Source of the DNA: Sphingomonas sp.
GTDB taxonomy: Bacteria > Pseudomonadota > Alphaproteobacteria > Sphingomonadales > Sphingomonadaceae
Length of the DNA stretch: 6,647 bases
NCBI GenBank assembly: GCA_030824725.1
Contig: JAPJRE010000224.1
Span: 1-6,647, forward strand
Reading direction: 5' to 3'
The stretch's first letter is position 1, and each line of letters opens with the position of its first letter. Made by a program: the position numbers and the translations under genes. This document shows, in pieces, positions 1-6,061 of this stretch. The notes under the pieces are model-generated. The model had not been told where the DNA came from. It saw only the letters and a program-made list of their open reading frames with translations, and did no database searches.

Positions 1-1157
1 GTGTGGAACTGGCGATAGGCATTGCCGTCATTGGGGCGGTAGGCGATGTCGACATTGCCGTAATCGACATCGCCGGCGCCCGCCGACTTGTACTCGCGAT
101 AGGCGGTGAGCGAGGTCAGCTGGGTCGCGCCGAGGTTCCAGCGGACGCGCGCCGAGAGGCCATAGTCGGTGGTGAGATTGGCATAGGCGCGGCCGCGGGT
201 CTGCGCGATCTGCCGGTTATAGGGAGCGCCTTCGCTGGGCAGCACGCCGCCCAGGCTGCGCAGGATCGCGGTGGTGCGATTGCCCGCCGGGTTGATCGCG
301 AAGTCGCCGGGCACGCCGGGCGTGGGATCGAGCTTCTCGCGCGTGTCCATGTAGACGGCGCCGCAGCATTTCTCGTTGCGGCGGGTGTAATCGGCGATCA
401 GGCGGATACCGAGATCGGGATTGACCGTAAAGAGCAGCTGGCCGCGGACGAAATAGCGGTTGCGATCGTTATAGTCGGTGTCGTTGACGACGTCGTGCAG
501 ATAGCCGTCGCGCTTGGAATAGACGCCGTCCACGCGGAAAGCGACCACGTCCTTCACCAGCGGGCCGGTCAGCGCGCCGGAGAGGCGGACGGCGTCGAAA
601 TTGCCATAGGTCGCCTCGGCGAACCCGCCGAACCTGAATTCTGGGACCTTGGTGTAGATGCTGATCGCGCCCGCCGAGGAATTGCGGCCGGAGAGCGTGC
701 CCTGCGGCCCGCGCAGCACCTCGATCCGCTCGATCTCGCCCATGTCGTTGAGGCCGGAGCCGGTGCGGCTGCGATAGATGCCGTCGATGAACACCGCGAC
801 CGAGCTTTCGAGGCCCGGATTGTCGCCGACCGTGCCGATGCCGCGGACGCGGGCGGCGGCATTGGCCTCCGAACCGGTGGAGGAAACGAGCAGCGACGGG
901 GCGATCTGCGTCATCTGGCGGATGTCGGTCGCCCCCGAATTCTGCAGCGCCGCCTGGCCGAAGGCGGACACTGCGATCGGCACGTTCGAAAGGCGTTCGG
1001 AGCGGCGCGTCGCCGTGACGACGATGTCGGTGGTGTTGGGCGAATCCGCCTCGGCATCCGCCGGCGTGTTGGCGGCCGAGCCGCGCAAATCCTGCGCCGC
1101 TGCCGGCGTTGCGAGCGCAAGAACGCCGGCGGACAGCAAGAGTGCACATTTCGGCAT
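1..1157 (-). CDS. TonB-dependent outer-membrane receptor, N-terminal part (cut by left window edge)
   Basis: TonB-dependent receptors are outer-membrane beta-barrels that import siderophores, vitamins, sugars or other large solutes using energy from TonB-ExbB-ExbD. Reading the minus strand from 1157 gives 385 codons with no stop before the edge. Residues 1-21 are a signal peptide ending ATPAAA before QDL. The TonB box is DIVVTA at 44-49. The plug follows at about 56-170, with RVRGIGT at 103-109, VFIDGIY at 122-128 and VLRGPQGTLSGRNSSAGAI at 147-165, a slightly divergent version of the usual LYGRN..GGAI. Later residues look like barrel strands and loops, including an adjacent Cys pair at 264-265. 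Family members usually run to 700-900 residues, so about half is missing. The start at 1157 is chosen because GAGGAG lies 5 nt upstream; in-frame ATGs at 1187 and 1196 would lengthen the n-region but lack a comparable site. The substrate cannot be told from this part. Confidence 0.95.
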   Translation of the reverse strand, partial: MPKCALLLSAGVLALATPAAAQDLRGSAANTPADAEADSPNTTDIVVTATRRSERLSNVPIAVSAFGQAALQNSGATDIRQMTQIAPSLLVSSTGSEANAAARVRGIGTVGDNPGLESSVAVFIDGIYRSRTGSGLNDMGEIERIEVLRGPQGTLSGRNSSAGAISIYTKVPEFRFGGFAEATYGNFDAVRLSGALTGPLVKDVVAFRVDGVYSKRDGYLHDVVNDTDYNDRNRYFVRGQLLFTVNPDLGIRLIADYTRRNEKCCGAVYMDTREKLDPTPGVPGDFAINPAGNRTTAILRSLGGVLPSEGAPYNRQIAQTRGRAYANLTTDYGLSARVRWNLGATQLTSLTAYREYKSAGAGDVDYGNVDIAYRPNDGNAYRQFH

Positions 1158-1162
1158 ATAGG

Positions 1163-1168
1163 CTCCTC
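1163..1168 (-). promoter_or_regulatory. Ribosome binding site of the TonB-dependent receptor
   Basis: On the minus strand GAGGAG (within GAGAGGAG) sits 5 nt before the ATG at 1157. It decides the start between three in-frame ATG codons (1157, 1187, 1196); the two upstream ones have no purine-rich block at a suitable distance. Confidence 0.8.
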
Positions 1169-1207
1169 TCTTTCCAAGCTTTTGCATTGGTTTCATTGCC
1201 TGGTTTG

Positions 1208-1229
1208 CCGAAATAGCGATAAATTTCGG
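1208..1229. repeat. Perfect 7-bp inverted repeat in the gap between the two minus-strand genes
   Basis: CCGAAAT (1208-1214) and ATTTCGG (1223-1229) are perfect reverse complements around the 8-nt spacer AGCGATAA. The element is strikingly A/T-rich for its surroundings. It starts 28 nt after the stop codon of the toroid-like gene and ends 50 nt before the receptor start codon. It could be an operator for a dimeric regulator acting on the receptor, or an mRNA hairpin separating the two genes. There is no run of T after either arm on the minus strand, so a standard intrinsic terminator is not supported. What is seen is the symmetry; the role is inferred. Confidence 0.5.
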
Positions 1230-1257
1230 TGAACGTCTCCTCTGGGATTTGACGGGG

Positions 1258-2295
1258 TCAGCGCGGGGACGCAGGGGGCTGCAGCGCCTGCCAGGCCTTC
1301 AGCACGAACATCGCGGTCCTGAAGGTGTCGATCGGCATCGCCGCCTGTGCGCCGGATGGATCGGACCAGCCGCGCGCCGCTCCGGCGAGTATGGCGCGTG
1401 CCGAGGCGCACAGCGGCTCGGGCATGTCGGTGCGCGCCGCCCGCAGCGCGAGGATCGCCAGCGCCGTGGCGTGCGGTTCGCTGCCGTTCGCACCCCAACC
1501 GGCGCCGGGGTGCTGCCGCGCGCGCAACTGGCGCGCGGCGCCTGCCACGACGGGGTGATTCGGCATCGCCGCGCCGAGCAGCCGCAGCGCCTTCCAGCTG
1601 GCGTGATCGCCGTCGTCGGCGCGAGCAGAGGGCCAGCTGCCATCGGGCCGCTGGCGGTCCGCTACCCAGCGCGCAGCTGCCACGATCATGCCCAGAAATC
1701 GGCGCGCGTCCCAGCAGGCGAGCGCATGGGCAAGGCAGGCGATCGTCTCCAGCGTCTCGGGCGTGGCATCATCCGGCAGCGCCCAGCTGGGAATCGTCCC
1801 GTCCGCTTCCGCATAGGTGAGCAGCACCGCCAGCGGCGGCGCGATATGGGCGGAGATCCAATCGCGCCGGCTCAGCCGCGCGAACAGGCGCAGCGCATCC
1901 GCCAGCGCCCGCTCGTCGCCTTCCAGGTCGCAGAAGCGGACGGCGATCCTGCGCGGCGCGCCGTCCTCGGCCGGAAAACGCCGCGCGATGCGATCGATGG
2001 TGCGCGCGATGACCGGGTGCGCCGGCGCGACCCTCGCATCGAGCAGCGTCTCGGCGATCGATATGGCGAGGCGCAGGTCGAGGGACTCGATCCATGCGGC
2101 TGCTCCAGCGCCTGCGCCCGGAACGCCGTCCCGCCACGGCCGATCGCCGCCGATGAGCGGAAGCCCGCCCGTCAGCAAGGCCAATGCCTGCCGCTCGATC
2201 GTCTGGTCGGAGGCGGTGCCGTCCGCATGTGCGGGAGAGGGAGCAAGGCGCGTCGGCACCGCCGGCTCGGGCACTATGGGTTCGGACGTCCGCAT
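1258..2295 (-). CDS. Putative alpha/alpha-toroid (terpenoid cyclase/prenyltransferase-like) protein, function unknown
   Basis: I do not recognise a specific family. The 345-residue product has no signal peptide or membrane segment and looks cytoplasmic. It is helical and rich in Ala, Leu and Arg. Two segments resemble the QW repeats of squalene-hopene cyclase and related alpha/alpha-toroid proteins: RQRPDGSW around 214-221 and RQHPGAGWG around 260-268, each followed by a helix of the type HASWKALRLL or HATALAILAL. The DxDD acid motif of class II terpene cyclases is not visible, and the protein is about half the length of squalene-hopene cyclase, so cyclase activity is not claimed. The start at 2295 is preferred over the ATG at 2379, 28 codons upstream, because GGAGG lies 5 nt before it and the extra residues are low-complexity. 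The TGA stop is followed after 97 nt by the receptor gene on the same strand, so the two may be cotranscribed. Confidence is high that it is a gene and moderate for the fold. Confidence 0.7.
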   Translation of the reverse strand: MRTSEPIVPEPAVPTRLAPSPAHADGTASDQTIERQALALLTGGLPLIGGDRPWRDGVPGAGAGAAAWIESLDLRLAISIAETLLDARVAPAHPVIARTIDRIARRFPAEDGAPRRIAVRFCDLEGDERALADALRLFARLSRRDWISAHIAPPLAVLLTYAEADGTIPSWALPDDATPETLETIACLAHALACWDARRFLGMIVAAARWVADRQRPDGSWPSARADDGDHASWKALRLLGAAMPNHPVVAGAARQLRARQHPGAGWGANGSEPHATALAILALRAARTDMPEPLCASARAILAGAARGWSDPSGAQAAMPIDTFRTAMFVLKAWQALQPPASPR

Positions 2296-2300
2296 CGCAT

Positions 2301-2305
2301 CCTCC
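2301..2305 (-). promoter_or_regulatory. Ribosome binding site of the toroid-like gene
   Basis: The minus strand reads GGGAGGGAGG over 2310-2301, and its last GGAGG lies 5 nt before the ATG at 2295. This supports a start at 2295 rather than the longer frame opening at 2379. An out-of-frame ATG at 2300 directly abuts the GGAGG and would be too close to use it. Confidence 0.75.
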
Positions 2306-2438
2306 CTCCCGCCTGCCGCCGGCGCGCTTCGCTGCGACCGCTTCCGGTGCATCCGACACCGAGCAGCGGCAATGGCCACCGACAGACGCTGCGGTTGGTT
2401 CCCGCTATGTTCAAACCTAGGTCGCGCAGCGTGCGGGC

Positions 2439-2453
2439 CTTGGAAATGCCAAG
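2439..2453. repeat. Short dyad CTTGG-N5-CCAAG
   Basis: CTTGG (2439-2443) and CCAAG (2449-2453) are perfect reverse complements around AAATG. The position, about 145 bp from either flanking start codon, would suit an operator acting on a divergent promoter pair. Five-base arms can occur by chance in 300 bp, so this is only a candidate. Confidence 0.25.
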
Positions 2454-2503
2454 CTGATCCGGAACGGAGGTTGTGGAGGTCGATAGCGCCATTGCGGCGC
2501 CGT

Positions 2504-2532
2504 CATCCCGGCGCGCGATACGCGCCATCCCG
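2504..2532. repeat. Direct repeat CATCCCG flanking a GC-rich inverted repeat upstream of the kinase gene
   Basis: CATCCCG occurs at 2504-2510 and again at 2526-2532, a 22-bp spacing (about two helical turns). Between and overlapping the copies lies GGCGCG (2510-2515), spacer CGATA, CGCGCC (2521-2526), a perfect 6-bp inverted repeat. The element ends 64 bp before the kinase ATG at 2597, a suitable position for a regulator binding site or a hairpin in the leader. G/C richness makes chance symmetry more likely, so its role is uncertain. Confidence 0.35.
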
Positions 2533-2596
2533 ACGACCTGCCTGGCCCTCGGGGCCTTGCTCTCGCGGGGCGGGGCGGTATGCCGCTGTCGTGGCC

Positions 2597-5500
2597 ATGA
2601 TCGGGATCAAGTGGATGAAGCGTCGGAATTTATTGCGTAGCTCCGGCGGCCGTTCCGTCTGGATGACGGTCGGGCTGGCGGTCGGCCTCGCCTTCTTTCT
2701 GATCAGCGGCGGGCTGGCCTATCGCAACGTGGTGGCGCTGCGCGAAAGCGATGCGGCGATCCGGCACAGCCACACCGTGCTGATCGCGCTCGACGAGCTT
2801 CTCTCCACTGTGCAGGACGCCGAGACCGGCCAGCGCGGCTATCTGCTGACCGCCGGGGGCAGTTATCTCGAGCCCTATACCAAGGCGACCGAGACGCTGC
2901 CCGAGCGGCTGACCCGGCTCGAGGCGCTGGTCAGCGACAATATCGTGCAGCAGGGGAACATCGCCCGGCTGCGTCGCCAGATCGAGAACAAGCTGGCCGA
3001 ACTGCGGGAAACTATCGAGGTGCGCCGACGCGAGGGACTCGCCCAGGCGCTGGCGATCGTGGAGACCGATCGCGGCAAGGCCAGCATGGATGCGATCCGC
3101 GGCCAGCTCGCCCTGATGGCACAGGAGGAGGGGCGGCTCCGCCAGGAAAGGCTGGACGACATGGCGGCGGCGTCGAGCGCAGCCATCGCCGGCGCGATTG
3201 TGTCGAGCCTGATCGGCGCTGCGCTGACGCTGATGATCTTCCTGCTGCTCCGGCGCAATCTCCGCGCCCGCGCGCGGGAAGAGTGGCTGCAGAACGGCCT
3301 GCTCGGCATTTCGGCCGCGGTGCGCGGCGACCGATCGGTGGAGGAAATCGCCGAGGCGGTGCTTGCCTATCTGGCGGACAAGCTGGGCTTCCAGGCCGGC
3401 GCGCTGTTCAAGGGCGAGGAAGGGCTGTTCCACCGGGTCGCGACTCTCGGCGTGCCGGGCGACGCCGATGTGCCGGCGCGCTTCGGGCTGCGCGAGGGGC
3501 TGCTCGGGCGCGTCGCCGCCGAGGGCAAGCCGATACTGCTCGACGACGTGCCCGATCACTATCTCGAAATCGGCTCGGCCTTCGGCAGCGACAAGCCGCG
3601 GCATCTGCTGATCGTGCCCGCCAAGGCCGACGAGCTGGTGAACGCAGTGCTGGAGCTCGGCTTCTTCTATCCCACCGATTCGCTGATGCTGGAATTGCTG
3701 GAGCGCGCCGCGCCGGTGATCGGCGTCGCGCTGCGCTCCGCCCGGTTCCGTGCGCGGCTGCAGGACGCGCTGGAGGAGACACAGCGACAGGCTGCCGAGC
3801 TGCAGACGCAGAGTGAGGAACTGCAGGTCAACAACGAGGAACTGGAGGAGCAGGGCAGGGCGCTGCGCGAATCCCAGGCAATGCTGGAGCAGCAGCAGGT
3901 CGAGCTGGAGCAGACCAACAGCCAGTTGGAGGAACAGGCCCAGGCGCTCGAGCACCAGCGCGACGAGCTGGAGCGGGGCGGCGCGGCGCTGCTCGCCAAG
4001 ACCCGCGCGCTGGAACAGGCCAGCCAGTACAAGAGCGACTTCCTGGCGAACATGAGCCACGAGTTACGCACGCCGCTCAATTCGCTGCTCATCCTCGCCA
4101 AGCTGCTGGGGGACAATGCGCCCGCGACGCTCACCGCCGAGCAGGTGAAGTTCGCCCGCACGATCGAATCCTCGGGTAACGACCTGCTCACGCTGATCAA
4201 CGACATTCTCGACCTGTCGAAGATCGAGGCCGGCCATGTCGACATCCGCCCCGAGCCGGTGAGCCTGGCGCGGCTCGCGACCGATCTGCGGCAGATTTTC
4301 CAGCCGGTGGCCGAACAGCGCGGGCTGGCGCTGGACATCATGGTCGACGCGGCGGCGCCGCGCGCCATGGAAACCGATCGGCTGCGGCTGGAGCAGATCC
4401 TCAAGAACCTGCTGTCCAACGCGCTGAAGTTTACCGAGAAGGGCTCGGTGCAGCTGGAATTGCGCGCTGAGGGCGATACGATCGCCTTCACCGTGCGCGA
4501 TACCGGGATCGGCATCTCGCCCGAACAGCAGCAGCTGATCTTCGAGGCTTTCCACCAGGCCGACGGCACGATCAACCGGCGCTATGGCGGCACCGGGCTC
4601 GGCCTGTCGATCTCGCGCGAGCTGGCGCGACTGCTCGGCGGCCGCATCACGCTGGAGAGCCGGCCCGGCGAGGGCAGCGCCTTCACCCTCACGCTTCCCG
4701 CTCGCTATGACGCGGGCGCCGTCGCGCCGCGCCAGGTCCCGGCCTCCGCGCCTGCCGCCGCTGCAGCGTCTGTTGACGCGCAGCCGCCGGTGACCGCGCC
4801 GACGGCACGCCGCTCCGCCACCGCGGCGGACTGGCAGCTGGAGGATGACCGCGACGCGCTGGTGCCGGGCGGACGTCACCTGCTGGTGATCGAGGACGAT
4901 CCGGTCTTCGCCGCGATCGTCTGCGATCTCTCGCGCGATCTGGGCTTCCAGTGCCTGATCGCTACCACCGCGGACGAGGCGCTGTACCTCGCCCGCACCC
5001 ATCGGCCGAGCGCGGCGGTGCTCGATCTCGGCCTGCCCGACCAGTCGGGGCTGATCGTGCTCGATCGGCTGAAGCAGGAAGACGCGACGCGGCACATCCC
5101 GATCCACGTGATCTCCGCCGCCGACCAGAGCCATACCGCCTTGTCGCTCGGCGCGGTCGGCTATCACATCAAGCCGATCAAGCGCGAGTTGCTCGCGGAG
5201 GTGCTGCAGGGGCTGCAGGCGCGTACCGCCAGCCGGGTGCGCCGCGTGCTGATCGTGGAGGACGATGTCGTCCAGCAGGATGCCGTCGCCCGGCTGCTCC
5301 AGACCGACGATGTCGAGACGGTCGGCGTCAGCACCGCCGCGGAATGCCTCGACATGTTGCGCAGCCAGACCTTCGACTGCATGGTGCTCGACCTGTCGCT
5401 GCCCGATGCCTCGGGCTATTCGCTGCTCGAGACGCTGAGCCAGGAAGACGGCGCTCACAGCTTCCCGCCGGTGATCGTCTATACCGGCCATGACCTGACC

Positions 5501-6061
5501 CCCGCCGACGAGCAGAAGCTTCGACGCTATTCCAGCTCGATCATCATCAAGGGGGCCAAGTCGCCCGAGCGGCTGCTCGACGAGGTCTCGCTGTTCCTCC
5601 ACCAGGTCGTTTCCGAACTGCCCAGCGCGCAGCAGGAAATGATCCAGGCCGCGCGCCGGCGCGACGCCGTGCTGGAGGGGCGGCGGGTGCTGATCGTCGA
5701 GGACGACGTTCGCAACGTCTATTCGCTGACCAGCGTGCTGGAGCCGCGCGGCGTGGTGGTGCGCATCGCCCGCAACGGGCAGGAAGCGCTGGATGCCCTG
5801 GCGCGGGCCGCCGCCGATCCGGCGCAGGGGATCGATCTCGCCCTCATGGACGTGATGATGCCGGTGATGGACGGCCTCGCCGCCACCCGCGCGATCCGCC
5901 AGGACGCGCGCTGGGCCAAGCTGCCGATCATCATGCTGACCGCCAAGGCGATGCCGGACGACCAGGAACGCTGCATCGAGGCGGGCGCGAGCGACTACAT
6001 GGCCAAGCCGATCGACGTCGACAAGCTGCTGTCGCTGGTCCGCGTATGGATGCCGCGATGA
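2597..6061 (+). CDS. Membrane-bound hybrid histidine kinase, CHASE3-GAF-HisKA-HATPase with three receiver domains
   Basis: A 1154-residue sensor kinase expected to sense a signal at the inner membrane, autophosphorylate and pass phosphate through its receivers. In order: TM1 about 21-43; periplasmic CHASE3 about 44-193 with DAETGQRGYLL at 74-84; TM2 about 196-219; GAF about 237-385; coiled coil about 392-480; HisKA with the phosphoacceptor H488 in SHELRTPLNS; HATPase with N608 in NLLSNALKF, DTGIG at 635-639 and YGGTGLGL at 663-670; a Pro/Ala-rich linker about 708-758; REC1 about 760-877 (D810, K859); REC2 about 882-1000 (D932, K985 followed by Gly instead of Pro); REC3 about 1029-1152 (D1085 in LMDVMMPVMDG, K1137). 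All three receivers keep the acidic pair and the phosphoacceptor Asp. No HPt domain is present. The start is uncertain: ATG 2597 and ATG 2615 are both possible, the latter with a weak GGGA 8 nt upstream and a typical MKRRN n-region. The stop overlaps the CheR start, implying one operon. Confidence 0.96.
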   Translation: MIGIKWMKRRNLLRSSGGRSVWMTVGLAVGLAFFLISGGLAYRNVVALRESDAAIRHSHTVLIALDELLSTVQDAETGQRGYLLTAGGSYLEPYTKATETLPERLTRLEALVSDNIVQQGNIARLRRQIENKLAELRETIEVRRREGLAQALAIVETDRGKASMDAIRGQLALMAQEEGRLRQERLDDMAAASSAAIAGAIVSSLIGAALTLMIFLLLRRNLRARAREEWLQNGLLGISAAVRGDRSVEEIAEAVLAYLADKLGFQAGALFKGEEGLFHRVATLGVPGDADVPARFGLREGLLGRVAAEGKPILLDDVPDHYLEIGSAFGSDKPRHLLIVPAKADELVNAVLELGFFYPTDSLMLELLERAAPVIGVALRSARFRARLQDALEETQRQAAELQTQSEELQVNNEELEEQGRALRESQAMLEQQQVELEQTNSQLEEQAQALEHQRDELERGGAALLAKTRALEQASQYKSDFLANMSHELRTPLNSLLILAKLLGDNAPATLTAEQVKFARTIESSGNDLLTLINDILDLSKIEAGHVDIRPEPVSLARLATDLRQIFQPVAEQRGLALDIMVDAAAPRAMETDRLRLEQILKNLLSNALKFTEKGSVQLELRAEGDTIAFTVRDTGIGISPEQQQLIFEAFHQADGTINRRYGGTGLGLSISRELARLLGGRITLESRPGEGSAFTLTLPARYDAGAVAPRQVPASAPAAAAASVDAQPPVTAPTARRSATAADWQLEDDRDALVPGGRHLLVIEDDPVFAAIVCDLSRDLGFQCLIATTADEALYLARTHRPSAAVLDLGLPDQSGLIVLDRLKQEDATRHIPIHVISAADQSHTALSLGAVGYHIKPIKRELLAEVLQGLQARTASRVRRVLIVEDDVVQQDAVARLLQTDDVETVGVSTAAECLDMLRSQTFDCMVLDLSLPDASGYSLLETLSQEDGAHSFPPVIVYTGHDLTPADEQKLRRYSSSIIIKGAKSPERLLDEVSLFLHQVVSELPSAQQEMIQAARRRDAVLEGRRVLIVEDDVRNVYSLTSVLEPRGVVVRIARNGQEALDALARAAADPAQGIDLALMDVMMPVMDGLAATRAIRQDARWAKLPIIMLTAKAMPDDQERCIEAGASDYMAKPIDVDKLLSLVRVWMPR

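Larger units (their letters stand above)
2296..2596. other. Divergent intergenic region between the toroid-like gene and the kinase gene
   Basis: About 300 bp separates the minus-strand toroid gene from the plus-strand kinase gene, so promoters in both directions should lie here. I find no convincing -35/-10 pair. GGAAC occurs at 2461-2465 on the plus strand, and GGGAACC occurs on the minus strand near 2400, but neither is followed at 16-17 nt by the CGTT expected of an EcfG (general stress sigma) promoter. Small symmetric elements are present: ACCTAGGT at 2415-2422, CTTGG-N5-CCAAG at 2439-2453, a repeated GGAGGT at 2466-2471 and 2475-2480, and the dyad at 2510-2526. Several short frames cross the region on both strands but none looks like a protein. 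Confidence 0.6.

Noticed and set aside
3..1232. Plus-strand open frame of 409 codons across the receptor region
   Set aside because: It is antisense to the receptor, whose frame carries a signal peptide, TonB box and plug motifs. The translation is a low-complexity Ala/Arg/Gly/Val series typical of shadow frames in GC-rich DNA.
2461..2486. Possible EcfG (general stress sigma) promoter beginning GGAAC at 2461
   Set aside because: No CGTT-like -10 at 16-17 nt; the sequence there reads around CGATAG at a spacing of 15. The minus-strand GGGAACC near 2400 is followed by CGGT, also not a good match.
2274..2528. Minus-strand frame of 84 codons in the divergent intergenic region, with an internal ATG at 2492
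   Set aside because: No good ribosome binding site, no recognisable motif, Arg-rich tail, and it overlaps the start of the toroid-like gene.
1817..2596. In-frame 260-codon extension upstream of the kinase
   Set aside because: It runs antisense to the toroid-like gene and gives Arg/Ser/Pro-rich sequence with no recognisable domain. The kinase's first membrane segment begins about 20 residues after ATG 2597, as expected for a real N-terminus.
2473..2640. Plus-strand 55-codon frame starting GTG, overlapping the kinase start
   Set aside because: The GGAGG before it is only about 2 nt from the GTG, too close for normal initiation, and the peptide has no clear features. Kept only as a possibility under the start-site finding.
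2630..5602. Two long minus-strand frames (476 and 512 codons, nearly abutting at 4060/4064) inside the kinase gene
   Set aside because: Both are complementary-strand images of the kinase reading frame; the Leu/Gln-rich stretch is the antisense of the coiled-coil codons. No motifs and no independent ribosome binding evidence.
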